Below, one piece after another: positions 1 to 7,798 of a stretch of 64,000 nucleotides of DNA. The stretch spans positions 992,001-1,056,000 of the forward strand of contig NZ_CP014015.2 of the NCBI RefSeq assembly GCF_001559075.2. The letters run 5' to 3'. The DNA is from Citrobacter amalonaticus. GTDB lineage: Bacteria > Pseudomonadota > Gammaproteobacteria > Enterobacterales > Enterobacteriaceae. Made by a program: the position numbers and the translations under genes. The notes beneath the pieces were generated by a model. It saw only the letters and a program-made list of their open reading frames with translations. It did not search any database and had not been told where the DNA came from. Numbering within the stretch: position 1 is the stretch's first letter; each line of letters starts with the position of its first letter.

Positions 1-63
1 TAAGTGTAATGCAATGAATCGACTGATAACTTTAAATGATTCTTCCTCGTAATTTTTAACCAT
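1..63 (-). CDS. partial unrecognised ORF cut by the window edge
   Basis: An ATG at 63 on the minus strand opens a frame that runs off the left edge after 21 codons (it begins MVKNYEEESFKVISRF). A plausible ribosome binding site (AAAGGAC) lies just upstream of the ATG. The peptide is charged and probably helical. I do not recognise it. It lies on the 3' side of a tRNA gene in AT-rich DNA, so it may be the first gene of an integrated island. Too little is visible to assign a family. Confidence 0.4.
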   Translation of the reverse strand, partial: MVKNYEEESFKVISRFIALHL

Positions 64-588
64 AGTGCCGTCCTTTGATCCATACAGGTGCTTAACATCA
101 CATGAAATTTTTTATGATTTTACAACTAACTAGGTCACAGACAATAGCATCCATAAAGCCCCGTTAGTGGTAAGGAGACAAGTGAAGCCGTTAGGCGACT
201 GCATCAGATTGTCAGAGGGATCACACCTTATCAGGGTGCTCGTGTACCGTTAGGAGCGTGAGCGAAGCGCTGGCAGAGCCGGATCTGTAGCTACCGGGGC
301 ATTACCACTATTCACCTGTTTACGTGGCTTATAGGGCCACACATCGGGCTTAAATGCGTGTGATCAATCTGTTTGGGAGTTGTGCCAGGTATGCGGCTTT
401 TTGTTCGTTGTTGTGCTGTCGCGGTAAGAACGTGGAACCACCGCCAGCGTGATGGTATGCTCCCTTGTACCACAGACCAATCACGCGACAGGTGCGGGCG
501 TAGAACAATGGGTAGTTTAAGTTGTACCTGCTTTAGCGGGGCAACGTAACTAACTGATAAATCGTAATTTATTGATTTATCAGGAGAC
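64..588. other. 525-bp stretch without a convincing gene, beside tRNA-Gly
   Basis: No frame here has both a good start and a recognisable product. Two overlapping short frames exist. A plus-strand one (391-549, 52 codons, Arg- and Cys-rich) has no clear ribosome binding site. A minus-strand frame (350-532) is open for 60 codons without an ATG. The minus-strand frame reminded me of small satellite-phage proteins of the P4 type, but that is a weak impression. A perfect inverted repeat sits at 554-583. Confidence 0.4.
554..583. repeat. perfect 10-bp inverted repeat next to the tRNA 3' end
   Basis: CTGATAAATC at 554-563 and GATTTATCAG at 574-583 are exact reverse complements, separated by a 10-nt AT-rich loop. 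The repeat lies 5 bp past the CCA end of the minus-strand tRNA. It could be the tRNA transcription terminator or processing hairpin, although no T-run follows, or a recombinase site of an inserted element. Confidence 0.6.
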
Positions 589-662
589 TGGAGCGGGCGA
601 AGGGAATCGAACCCTCGTATAGAGCTTGGGAAGCTCTCGTTCTACCATTGAACTACGCCCGC
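589..662 (-). tRNA. glyU: tRNA-Gly, anticodon CCC
   Basis: The 74-nt minus-strand sequence folds as a tRNA. The acceptor arm GCGGGCG pairs with CGCCCGC. The anticodon stem AGAGC/GCTCT encloses loop TTCCCAA, giving anticodon CCC. The T arm carries GGTTCGATTCC, and CCA is encoded at 591-589. It reads GGG glycine codons. In E. coli glyU also lies beside ygeR, so its position agrees. tRNA 3' ends are common integration sites, which is relevant to the unrecognised DNA to its left. Confidence 0.97.
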
Positions 663-741
663 TTTGGAGTGCGTAAGGCATTATAAACCTTACGCTCTTG
701 TTGGCAAGGGACAGACCTGCTGACTGGCGATTAATTCGCCG

Positions 742-1479
742 TCAGCATTTCGGTTTGCTACCCTGCGGCGGCAGGTAACGCAGCGGGTCGATGGCCGTCG
801 CGCGGTAGCGAATCTGGAAGTGCAACCGCACCGAGGCCGCATCAGTACTGCCCATCGTGGCGATTTTCTGTCCTGCCTTCACGCTTTGTCCGTTATTCAC
901 CAGTAACGTATCGTTGTGGGCGTAGGCGGTAATGTAATCTTCACTGTGTTTGATCATAATGAGATTACCGTAACCCCGCAGTTGGTTGCCCACGTAGACC
1001 ACCTTCCCAGCTCCGGCGGCATAAACTGGCGTACCACGGGCAGCGGAAATGTCGATCCCTTTGTTGCCCCCATCCGCGGTGGAATAAGGCAATATCACCT
1101 TACCGCTGGCAGGCCATCGCCAACAACGCTGACCTACTGGCGGCCAGGACGATTGCGGCACAGAAGATGACGGTCTGGCGGCGGCTGTTTTGGTCGTCGA
1201 CTTTTTAGTGGATTTCGATGAGACCGTTTTCGAACCAGCGAGCTTCAGCTTTTGCCCAACTTCAATGGTGTACGGCGGCGAAATGCCGTTCAGACGCGCA
1301 AGGTCTTTGACGCTGGTACCGGTCGTGCGTGAAATACGATAAAGGGTATCCCCCCGTTTGACGGTATAAACGGCGCCAGAATCAGACGATTTGCTCCCCG
1401 AGCAGCCCACGACAAGCAATCCCGCACAAAGCAGCATGGCAATACCCAGGCTATTTTTCTTCAGGCGTCCTGCGCTCAA
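742..1479 (-). CDS. actS: ActS (YgeR), LysM/LytM lipoprotein activator of peptidoglycan amidases
   Basis: A 245-residue envelope protein. The N-terminus has a lipoprotein signal with a VVGC lipobox (Cys about 26). A LysM peptidoglycan-binding domain follows at about residues 38-80 (YTVKRGDTLYRISRTTG), then a low-complexity Ser/Thr/Lys linker, then a LytM (M23-like) domain from about 130 to the end. The LytM domain lacks the usual zinc-binding histidines (GIDIS and LHFQIR at the motif positions). This matches the degenerate activators of AmiA/B/C-type amidases rather than active endopeptidases. The start is probably a TTG at 1479 preceded by CGAGGA; an upstream in-frame TTG at 1494 is less likely. 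It is divergent from xdhA. Confidence 0.9.
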   Translation of the reverse strand: MSAGRLKKNSLGIAMLLCAGLLVVGCSGSKSSDSGAVYTVKRGDTLYRISRTTGTSVKDLARLNGISPPYTIEVGQKLKLAGSKTVSSKSTKKSTTKTAAARPSSSVPQSSWPPVGQRCWRWPASGKVILPYSTADGGNKGIDISAARGTPVYAAGAGKVVYVGNQLRGYGNLIMIKHSEDYITAYAHNDTLLVNNGQSVKAGQKIATMGSTDAASVRLHFQIRYRATAIDPLRYLPPQGSKPKC

Positions 1480-1602
1480 AACCGTTCCTCGCAATATTCA
1501 CAGACGCCATATGATAGCAGCCATAATCCGGATGCCAAATTTATTGAATCGGTAAGTACCATCACGGATCGCCTGATAAACGCTATCACCACCGCTTAGC
1601 GT

Positions 1603-1637
1603 GTATCACAATGAGTTGATTAAACTCATAATGATAC
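1603..1637. promoter_or_regulatory. 35-bp inverted repeat, candidate activator site upstream of xdhA
   Basis: Two 15-bp arms (starting GTATCA and ending TGATAC, with ATGAGTT and AACTCAT as inner blocks) differ at two positions and flank a 5-nt centre. The site lies about 100 bp upstream of the -24/-12 promoter of xdhA, the usual distance for an enhancer-type sigma-54 activator site. YgeV is the obvious candidate protein, by inference only. Confidence 0.5.
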
Positions 1638-1735
1638 GCAGAGTGCTCATCGCTAAAGGTCGGAACCCTCTCCCGACAGGCCATATTATTATCTCCGTCA
1701 CACTTCCCTTTTCTCGCGGCTCAACTTTGCGCTTC

Positions 1736-1751
1736 TGGCGTAATTCTTGCC
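1736..1751 (+). promoter_or_regulatory. sigma-54 (-24/-12) promoter of xdhABC
   Basis: TGGCGTA-ATTC-TTGCC matches the RpoN consensus (TGGCACG, 4 nt, TTGCW) at both invariant GG and GC doublets with correct spacing. It lies 50 bp upstream of the xdhA start. A gene for a sigma-54 activator (ygeV) is close by. Confidence 0.75.
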
Positions 1752-1800
1752 TGATTTAACGGTTGTTCAGGAACCGAATAGTTAAATCAAGGGGACGTTT

Positions 1801-4098
1801 ATGGATGCGCGGGAAGCAACCGCTACCGGAGAGTCATGTATGCGCGTGGATGCCATCGCTAAAGTGACCGGGCGGGCTCGATATACTGATGATTATATGA
1901 TGGCGGGCATGTGTTATGCCCGATACGTTCGCAGTCCGATTGCCCACGGTTACGCCACCAGCATCAACTGTGACGAGGCGAAAAGCCTGCCCGGGGTACT
2001 GGCCGTGTTTACCTGGGAAGATGTACCGGATATTCCCTTCGCCACAGCAGGACACGCCTGGACGCTGGATGAGAACAAACGCGACACCGCCGACCGTTTT
2101 CTGTTGACTCGCCACGTACGCCATCATGGCGATGCGGTCGCGATTGTCGTGGCAAGAGATGAGTTAACCGCAGAAAAAGCGGCCATGTTGGTGAATGTGG
2201 AATGGGAAAAACTCCCGGTAATTACCACTCCAGAAGCGGCCCTGATGCAGGACGCCGTCTCCATTCACCCAGGCGGTAATCTGCTCAATCGCAGTGAAAT
2301 GTCCACGGGGAATGTCCAGCAGGCCATTGATGCCGCGGATTATCAACTCCAGGGACATTACCAGACGCCGGTGATTCAACATTGCCATATGGAAAGCGTC
2401 ACCTCATTTGCCTGGATGGAAGATGACTCGCGAATCTCCATCGTCTCCAGCACGCAGATCCCACACATTGTACGACGGATCGTGGGCCAGGCGCTGGACA
2501 TTCCGTGGTCATGCGTGCGGGTTATCAAACCGTACGTCGGCGGCGGATTTGGAAACAAGCAGGATGTGCTGGAAGAACCAATGGCCGCTTTCCTGACGCG
2601 CAAACTGGGCGGTATACCGGTGAAAGTCTCTCTCAGCCGTGAAGAGTGTTTTCTCGCGTCCCGTACCCGTCATGCGTTCACGATGGATGGACAGATGGGG
2701 CTCAATCGCGACGGCACGTTGAAAGGCTATCGTCTGGATGTTCTGTCAAATACTGGCGCTTACGCCTCACACGGGCACTCGATCGCCTCGGCGGGCGGCA
2801 ACAAAGTGGCTTATCTCTATCCCCGTAGCGCATACGCTTACCGTTCCACCACTTGCTATACCAATCTTCCTTCGGCTGGCGCGATGCGCGGCTACGGCGC
2901 GCCGCAGGTGATCTTTGCTGTGGAATCGATGCTGGATGACGCCGCGACGGCGCTGGGTCTCGACCCGGTCGAGGTTCGACTGCGTAATGCGGCCTGCGAA
3001 GGCGACACGAACCCGATTACCGGCAAACGCATCTACAGCGCGGGGCTCCCGGAATGTCTGCAAAAAGGCCGCGCGCTGTTTGAGTGGGACGCCCGTCGCG
3101 CTGAATGTCTGCACCAGCAGGGCAACATCCGCCGGGGCGTCGGCGTCGCCTGTTTTAGCTATACCTCCAACACCTGGCCGGTCGGCGTGGAAATCGCTGG
3201 CGCCCGCCTGCTGATGAATCAGGATGGAACCATCAACGTTCAGAGCGGAGCGACGGAAATCGGTCAGGGGGCAGATACGGTCTTCTCGCAGATGGTAGCG
3301 GAAACCCTCGGCGTACCGGTCAGCGATGTGCACGTCATTTCAACCCAGGATACCGATATTACCCCGTTCGACCCTGGCGCATTTGCCTCTCGCCAGAGCT
3401 ATGTCGCCGCGCCAGCGCTACGTAAGGCAGCAATACAACTGCGCGATAAGATCCTCCATCACGCTGCCGACATGCTGCATCAGTCCGTCATGAGTCTGAC
3501 GTTGACGGCAGGACACATCGTCCTTACCGATCGACCAGACTCTCCGTTGCTGTCATTAAAAGAGCTGGCGATGGATGCGTTTTACCATCCGGAACGCGGC
3601 GGCCAACTGTCAGCGGAATGCTCGGTGAAAACCACCACTAACCCACCGGCGTTTGGCTGCACGTTTGTCGATCTGAGCGTCGATATCGCACTGTGCAAGG
3701 TCACGATCAATCGTATCCTCAATGTCCACGATTCAGGCCATATTCTGAACCCACAACTGGCGGAAGGTCAGGTGCACGGCGGGATGGGAATGGGCATTGG
3801 CTGGTCACTGTTTGAAGAGATGATCATCGATGCGGAAAGTGGTCTGGTGCGTAACCCGAATCTCCTTGATTACAAAATGCCGACCATGCCTGACCTGCCG
3901 CAACTGGAGAGCGCATTCGTTGAAACGCAGGAGCCGCAATCGGCGTATGGGCATAAATCCCTCGGCGAGCCGCCCATTATTCCTGTTGCTGCAGCCATTC
4001 GTAACGCGGTGAAAATGGCCACAGGCGTTGCGATTAATACGCTGCCACTGACGCCAAAACGGTTGTATGCGGAGTTCCACCAGGCTGGCTTGATTTGA
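1801..4098 (+). CDS. xdhA: XdhA, molybdenum-cofactor subunit of a purine/xanthine dehydrogenase
   Basis: 765 residues. This is the large catalytic subunit of a three-part molybdenum hydroxylase (with XdhB and XdhC) that oxidises purines such as hypoxanthine or xanthine in the cytoplasm. The order is a small aldehyde-oxidase/xanthine-dehydrogenase a/b domain followed by the Mo-pterin-binding domains. Visible motifs are GGGFGNKQ (about 246), MRGYGAPQ (about 361), the glycine-rich Q-loop EIGQGAD (about 485), and LGEPPIIP (about 721) with the expected active-site Glu. The ATG at 1801 has a strong AAGGGG site 6 bp upstream. A second ATG at 1840 (MRVDAIAK) gives 752 residues, the length I recall for E. 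coli XdhA, and also has GGAGAG before it, so the start is not settled. Confidence 0.92.
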   Translation: MDAREATATGESCMRVDAIAKVTGRARYTDDYMMAGMCYARYVRSPIAHGYATSINCDEAKSLPGVLAVFTWEDVPDIPFATAGHAWTLDENKRDTADRFLLTRHVRHHGDAVAIVVARDELTAEKAAMLVNVEWEKLPVITTPEAALMQDAVSIHPGGNLLNRSEMSTGNVQQAIDAADYQLQGHYQTPVIQHCHMESVTSFAWMEDDSRISIVSSTQIPHIVRRIVGQALDIPWSCVRVIKPYVGGGFGNKQDVLEEPMAAFLTRKLGGIPVKVSLSREECFLASRTRHAFTMDGQMGLNRDGTLKGYRLDVLSNTGAYASHGHSIASAGGNKVAYLYPRSAYAYRSTTCYTNLPSAGAMRGYGAPQVIFAVESMLDDAATALGLDPVEVRLRNAACEGDTNPITGKRIYSAGLPECLQKGRALFEWDARRAECLHQQGNIRRGVGVACFSYTSNTWPVGVEIAGARLLMNQDGTINVQSGATEIGQGADTVFSQMVAETLGVPVSDVHVISTQDTDITPFDPGAFASRQSYVAAPALRKAAIQLRDKILHHAADMLHQSVMSLTLTAGHIVLTDRPDSPLLSLKELAMDAFYHPERGGQLSAECSVKTTTNPPAFGCTFVDLSVDIALCKVTINRILNVHDSGHILNPQLAEGQVHGGMGMGIGWSLFEEMIIDAESGLVRNPNLLDYKMPTMPDLPQLESAFVETQEPQSAYGHKSLGEPPIIPVAAAIRNAVKMATGVAINTLPLTPKRLYAEFHQAGLI

Positions 4099-4108
4099 GG
4101 ATATGACC

Positions 4109-4987
4109 ATGTTTGACTTTGCTTCTTATCATCGCGCTTCAGACATTGCCGAGGCGATCAGCCTGCTGGCGCGCTATCCGCAGGCGAAACTGCTCGCAGG
4201 CGGAACCGACGTATTGATCCAGCTCCATCATCATAATGCGCGTTACCGTCATATCGTTGATATTCATGATCTGCCCGAATTGCGAGGCATTACCCTGACG
4301 AAGGAAGAGGGGCTGCGTATCGGTTCCGCCACCACCTTTAGCGAGATTATCGAGCATCCCGTCGCGCAACGACATCTGCCAGCCCTGTGTGCGGCAGCCA
4401 CCTCCATCGCCGGACCGCAAATCCGTAATGTCGCCACCTACGGCGGGAATATCTGCAATGGCGCAACCAGCGCAGACTCGGCGACGCCAACGCTGATTTA
4501 TGACGCCACGCTTGAGATCACCTCGCCAAAGGGGGTGCGTTTTACCAGCATTAACGGTTTTCACACCGGCCCCGGAAAAGTCGCTCTTGAGCAAGATGAA
4601 ATCCTTGTTGCCTTTCATTTCCCACCGCAGCCCAGGGCGCATACCGGCAGCGCGCATTTTAAATATGCCATGCGCGATGCGATGGATATCTCGACCATTG
4701 GTTGTGCAGCACGATGCCAGCTGGATAACGGCAGAGTCAAAGAACTTCGCCTGGCGTTCGGCGTTGCGGCTCCCACACCCGTCCGCTGTCAGCATGCGGA
4801 GAATGCGGCGCAAAATGCGCCATTGACCCACCAGACGCTGGACGCGATCGCCGAATCCGTTCTGCAGGATGTCGCCCCGCGCTCTTCCTGGCGAGCAAGT
4901 AAGGAATTTCGTCTGCATCTCATCCAGACGATGACCCGGAAAGTGGTTACTGAGGCCGTTGTCGCGGCGGGAGGAAAGCTGCAATGA
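4109..4987 (+). CDS. xdhB: XdhB, FAD-binding subunit of the xanthine dehydrogenase
   Basis: 292 residues of the CoxM/FAD_binding_5 type. This subunit passes electrons from the XdhC iron-sulfur clusters through FAD to NAD+. The N-terminal FAD motif LLAGGTDVLIQ is at about 29-39, and the second flavin segment AGPQIRNVATYGGNICNG is at about 110-127. I chose the ATG at 4109, since AGGA at 4098-4101 gives 7-nt spacing; the ATG at 4103 would be only 1 nt away. It follows xdhA by 10 bp and overlaps xdhC by ATGA, so the three are translationally coupled. Confidence 0.93.
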   Translation: MFDFASYHRASDIAEAISLLARYPQAKLLAGGTDVLIQLHHHNARYRHIVDIHDLPELRGITLTKEEGLRIGSATTFSEIIEHPVAQRHLPALCAAATSIAGPQIRNVATYGGNICNGATSADSATPTLIYDATLEITSPKGVRFTSINGFHTGPGKVALEQDEILVAFHFPPQPRAHTGSAHFKYAMRDAMDISTIGCAARCQLDNGRVKELRLAFGVAAPTPVRCQHAENAAQNAPLTHQTLDAIAESVLQDVAPRSSWRASKEFRLHLIQTMTRKVVTEAVVAAGGKLQ

Positions 4988-5463
4988 ATGACACTAACCG
5001 AATCACGCTGGAATGCGTCATTAATGATCACCCTTTTCAGCTCAGCATCATGCCAGGGATGCCGCTCTCTGAACTCCTGCGCGAACAAGGGTTGTTGAGC
5101 GTCAAACAGGGATGCTGTGTCGGTGAATGCGGGGCCTGTACGGTGCTGGTTGATGGCACGGCCATCGACAGTTGCCTGTACCTTGCCGCGTGGGCAGCAG
5201 GAAAACAGATCCGCACCCTGGAAGGTGAATCGGCTGGCAGTCAGCTCTCGCGTGTTCAGATGGCGTATGCGACATCCGGCGCCGTGCAGTGTGGCTTCTG
5301 CACGCCGGGTCTGATTATGGCGACCACCGCATTGCTGGCAAAGCCGCGGGAAAAACCATTAACCATTCTGGAGATCCGTCGCGGCCTGGCGGGAAATCTG
5401 TGCCGTTGCACCGGTTATCAGATGATTGTCGATACCGTCCAGCGCTGCACAGAGCCTGAATAA
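4984..5463 (+). CDS. xdhC: XdhC, [2Fe-2S] subunit of the xanthine dehydrogenase
   Basis: 159 residues with both ferredoxin domains typical of molybdenum hydroxylases. The plant-type cluster ligands are C44-x4-C49-x2-C52-x11-C64. The second cluster ligands are C103-x2-C106 in QCGFCTPG and C140-x-C142 in NLCRCTGY. It carries electrons from the Mo site in XdhA to FAD in XdhB. The start overlaps the xdhB stop by four bases. Its intact cysteine pattern is a useful contrast to the degenerate version in XdhD. Confidence 0.95.
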   Translation: MNDTNRITLECVINDHPFQLSIMPGMPLSELLREQGLLSVKQGCCVGECGACTVLVDGTAIDSCLYLAAWAAGKQIRTLEGESAGSQLSRVQMAYATSGAVQCGFCTPGLIMATTALLAKPREKPLTILEIRRGLAGNLCRCTGYQMIVDTVQRCTEPE

Positions 5464-5477
5464 TTAACGCCTCATCC

Positions 5478-5535
5478 TTCAGGTTGCCTTCGGGTTGACG
5501 ACGTTCACGCGTGTGTCGCCCCGATGCAACCTGAA
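5478..5535. repeat. 10-bp inverted repeat between convergent xdhC and ygeV
   Basis: TTCAGGTTGC (5478-5487) and GCAACCTGAA (5526-5535) are exact reverse complements separated by 38 nt that include GC-rich sequence. It lies between two convergent genes, where a bidirectional transcription stop is expected. No T-run follows on either strand, so a classical intrinsic terminator is not shown. Confidence 0.5.
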
Positions 5536-5552
5536 CGCGCCTGCATGAATAG

Positions 5553-7331
5553 TTACGCGTTCAACAGCTCATACTTTTTGATCTTGCGATAAAGCGTCGC
5601 AATGCCGATGCCTAACTCATCCGCCACCTGTTTTTTGTTGGAGTGGCGGGATAGCGCTTCGCGAATCATCTGCTTTTCCATCTCTTCCAGCGCGGTTCCG
5701 CCGGTGTCCTCAGACAGCAACTGCGCCGCATGAGCGACCGCGCCAATGGATTCTGGCGCTTTACCGTTGTTGATCAGATTTGGCGGTAAAAGCGTGCTGT
5801 CGATCACCTCGCCAGAAGGAACCACATTGACCAGGTATTCCATCAGGTTACTTAATTCACGCAGATTTCCCGGCCATTGATGGTGTCTGAGCAGGGTCAC
5901 CACATCCGGTGCAATTCCCGGATAGACCAGCCCTAAACGGCGAGTATGCAGATGCAGGAAATAGTGCACCAGTAGTTCAATATCGTCCTGTCGTTCACGT
6001 AGCGGTGGCAGGGTCAGTGGGATGACGTTCAGTCGATAGAACAGATCTTCGCGGAATTTGCCTTCGGCGATAAACTGCCCAAGGTTCTGATTGGTGGCGG
6101 AAATAATGCGGATATCGACCTGAACCGGACTGCTCGCACCAAGCGGCAACACCTCTCTCGCCTCAATTGCCCTGAGTAGTTTAGCCTGTAGCATCAGGGG
6201 CATATCGCCAATTTCATCGAGAAATAGCGTTCCACTGTTTGCCGCCTGAATCAGGCCCGTTTTCCCATTGGCGGAAGCGCCGGTAAATGCGCCTTTGACA
6301 TAGCCAAACAGTTCACTTTCCAGCAACGGTTCCGGTATCGCCGCGCAGTTGATGGCGATAAACGGTTTATTGCGTCGTTCACTCAGTTTATGAATGGCGC
6401 GCGCGACCACCTCTTTTCCGGTACCGCTTTCCCCCACAATCATGACGCTGGACGGGCTGGGGGCAATACGACCGATCAGCCGCTTAAGCTGGCGCATAAC
6501 CCGGCATTCACCCACCAGTTGTTCAATATGCGGTTCATCGGTGGCAATCGATACAGAGGAACTGGTATGCGACTGGTGGAAGGCCATCAGGAATAATTGC
6601 CGTCCCTGCACATGATGCAACTGACCAATGATCAGTTCACTTTTATCATCCCAGGAGACGATATGCTGCATATGTCCGTGAGTGAAATTACTTTCAAACG
6701 TTAATGGCCGAAACCTGACCGACTTTCCCACCATATTATTCTGCGCCGCGCCAAGAATTTTTAACGCGGTTTGATTCGCGAACTGTACACGGTTATCTTC
6801 ATCAATGACCAATACACCTTGATCCATATTCTCGATCATTGTCGAAAATATTTTACTGATGTTGTCGCTGCCACTCTGGTCTTCAAGAAGTTTTGAAACA
6901 AAAATGGTAGATATATGGCGAACATAATCTGAAAACTCACGCAGGTTGTCATTGATATGTTCCTGCTGTTCATGCGTTACGGCGATCAAACTGATCACGC
7001 CTACACAGCGGTCCTGCAGAATGACCGGTGTTCCCAGAAAAGCCTTCTCGCGACAATTATCTTTGCTATCACAGCCTTCGCACAACGGGTCAAAGCGGGA
7101 ATGCGTCACGACTTTTTCTTTTTTACTTTCCAGTACATAGCGCAACAGTCTGGAGTTACCGCTCAACGGGCGTCCGAGGTATTTCCCGTAAGCGCCGGTT
7201 CCCGCAACGCGGCAGAGGTTATCATCGACGATCTCAACTTCGAGTTGCAAAACGCTGGCAAGCATTCTGGCGAAACGCTGAATTGTAGGTTGAATCTGCA
7301 TCAAAACGGACTGCGTTGTTGCAAGCACCAT
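5553..7331 (-). CDS. ygeV: YgeV, sigma-54-dependent transcriptional activator
   Basis: 592 residues. An N-terminal sensor region has a cysteine group (Cys84, Cys87, Cys93 in LCEGCDSKDNC, plus Cys40). A PAS-like segment lies at about 165-265. The AAA+ domain of RpoN activators follows: Walker A GESGTGKE at about 305, the sigma-54 contact loop GAFTGA at about 347, and Walker B TLFLDEIGD at about 370. A Fis-type helix-turn-helix occupies the last 35 residues. The ATG at 7331 with AAGG upstream is preferred over a GTG at 7352. It is divergent from ygeW. Three sigma-54 promoters nearby make it the likely activator of the purine cluster. Its signal is unknown to me; a purine, or redox state through the cysteines, is inference. 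Confidence 0.92.
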   Translation of the reverse strand: MVLATTQSVLMQIQPTIQRFARMLASVLQLEVEIVDDNLCRVAGTGAYGKYLGRPLSGNSRLLRYVLESKKEKVVTHSRFDPLCEGCDSKDNCREKAFLGTPVILQDRCVGVISLIAVTHEQQEHINDNLREFSDYVRHISTIFVSKLLEDQSGSDNISKIFSTMIENMDQGVLVIDEDNRVQFANQTALKILGAAQNNMVGKSVRFRPLTFESNFTHGHMQHIVSWDDKSELIIGQLHHVQGRQLFLMAFHQSHTSSSVSIATDEPHIEQLVGECRVMRQLKRLIGRIAPSPSSVMIVGESGTGKEVVARAIHKLSERRNKPFIAINCAAIPEPLLESELFGYVKGAFTGASANGKTGLIQAANSGTLFLDEIGDMPLMLQAKLLRAIEAREVLPLGASSPVQVDIRIISATNQNLGQFIAEGKFREDLFYRLNVIPLTLPPLRERQDDIELLVHYFLHLHTRRLGLVYPGIAPDVVTLLRHHQWPGNLRELSNLMEYLVNVVPSGEVIDSTLLPPNLINNGKAPESIGAVAHAAQLLSEDTGGTALEEMEKQMIREALSRHSNKKQVADELGIGIATLYRKIKKYELLNA

Positions 7332-7355
7332 AGTCTTACCTTCCGGAATCACTTA

Positions 7356-7369
7356 AATGATTGATCATT
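7356..7369. promoter_or_regulatory. palindrome upstream of ygeV, candidate operator
   Basis: AATGAT-TG-ATCATT is a perfect 6-bp inverted repeat 25 bp upstream of the ygeV start. Its ATGAT half-site resembles those at 1603-1637 and 17115-17131. It may mediate autoregulation by YgeV. Short AT-rich palindromes occur by chance, so confidence is low. Confidence 0.3.
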
Positions 7370-7642
7370 GAAGACATTGATGGTTCGTAGAATATAAGGA
7401 TACTAACTCAGACAAAATTTGCTTTGATAAAAACACAGGCTCTTTATCATTTTATAATGAAAATATGCAAGAGAAATCACATTTCTATATCAATATGAGA
7501 ATCAGCGGGGTGAGTTTATCAAACTGACGGTATTTACTCTTCTTCCGGGTATTATTCTGTCAGTCGGTTCATTGACAAATTGCGCTATTTATTAAGCCAA
7601 ACGTTTTCGTATATTCATGGCGAATTACAGATAGCCTTATTC

Positions 7643-7658
7643 TGTGATCCGTACCACA
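7643..7658. promoter_or_regulatory. CRP-like site upstream of ygeW
   Basis: TGTGA-TCCGTA-CCACA matches the CRP core TGTGA-N6-TCACA at 9 of 10 positions. It is centred about 50 bp upstream of the -24 element of the ygeW promoter. A stronger site of the same kind is found before ygfK. Confidence 0.45.
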
Positions 7659-7701
7659 TATTGCCTGATGAATTCCCATTTATCCGCCGCCGGATTCATT
7701 T

Positions 7702-7717
7702 TGGCACGCTTATTGTT
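7702..7717 (+). promoter_or_regulatory. sigma-54 (-24/-12) promoter of ygeWXY-hyuA-yqeA
   Basis: TGGCACG-CTTA-TTGTT matches the -24 box perfectly. The -12 box has T in place of C (TTGTT for TTGCT). Spacing is correct. It is about 80 bp upstream of the ygeW ATG. Confidence 0.65.
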
Positions 7718-7798
7718 AGTCCCTGGTATATCGGTGATGCCGCTTGTCATTACCGCGAATAAGCCACCTTGCCGTCATTCCACTACCAGGACCTTACA

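Larger units (their letters stand above)
7370..7798. promoter_or_regulatory. ygeV-ygeW divergent control region
   Basis: The gap between ygeV and ygeW is 446 bp of AT-rich, apparently non-coding DNA. It holds an inverted repeat TCATT-TTAT-AATGA at 7447-7460, a CRP-like site at 7643-7658 and a -24/-12 promoter at 7702-7717. The space between the repeat and the promoter fits enhancer-binding activation with DNA looping. Confidence 0.5.

Noticed and set aside
391..549. 52-codon plus-strand ORF near the left edge, Arg- and Cys-rich
   Set aside because: No ribosome binding site, and overlapped by an equally open minus-strand frame; not enough to call a gene.
7580..7762. 60-codon plus-strand frame in the ygeV-ygeW gap
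   Set aside because: It runs through the CRP-like site and the -24/-12 promoter, lacks a ribosome binding site and resembles no family.
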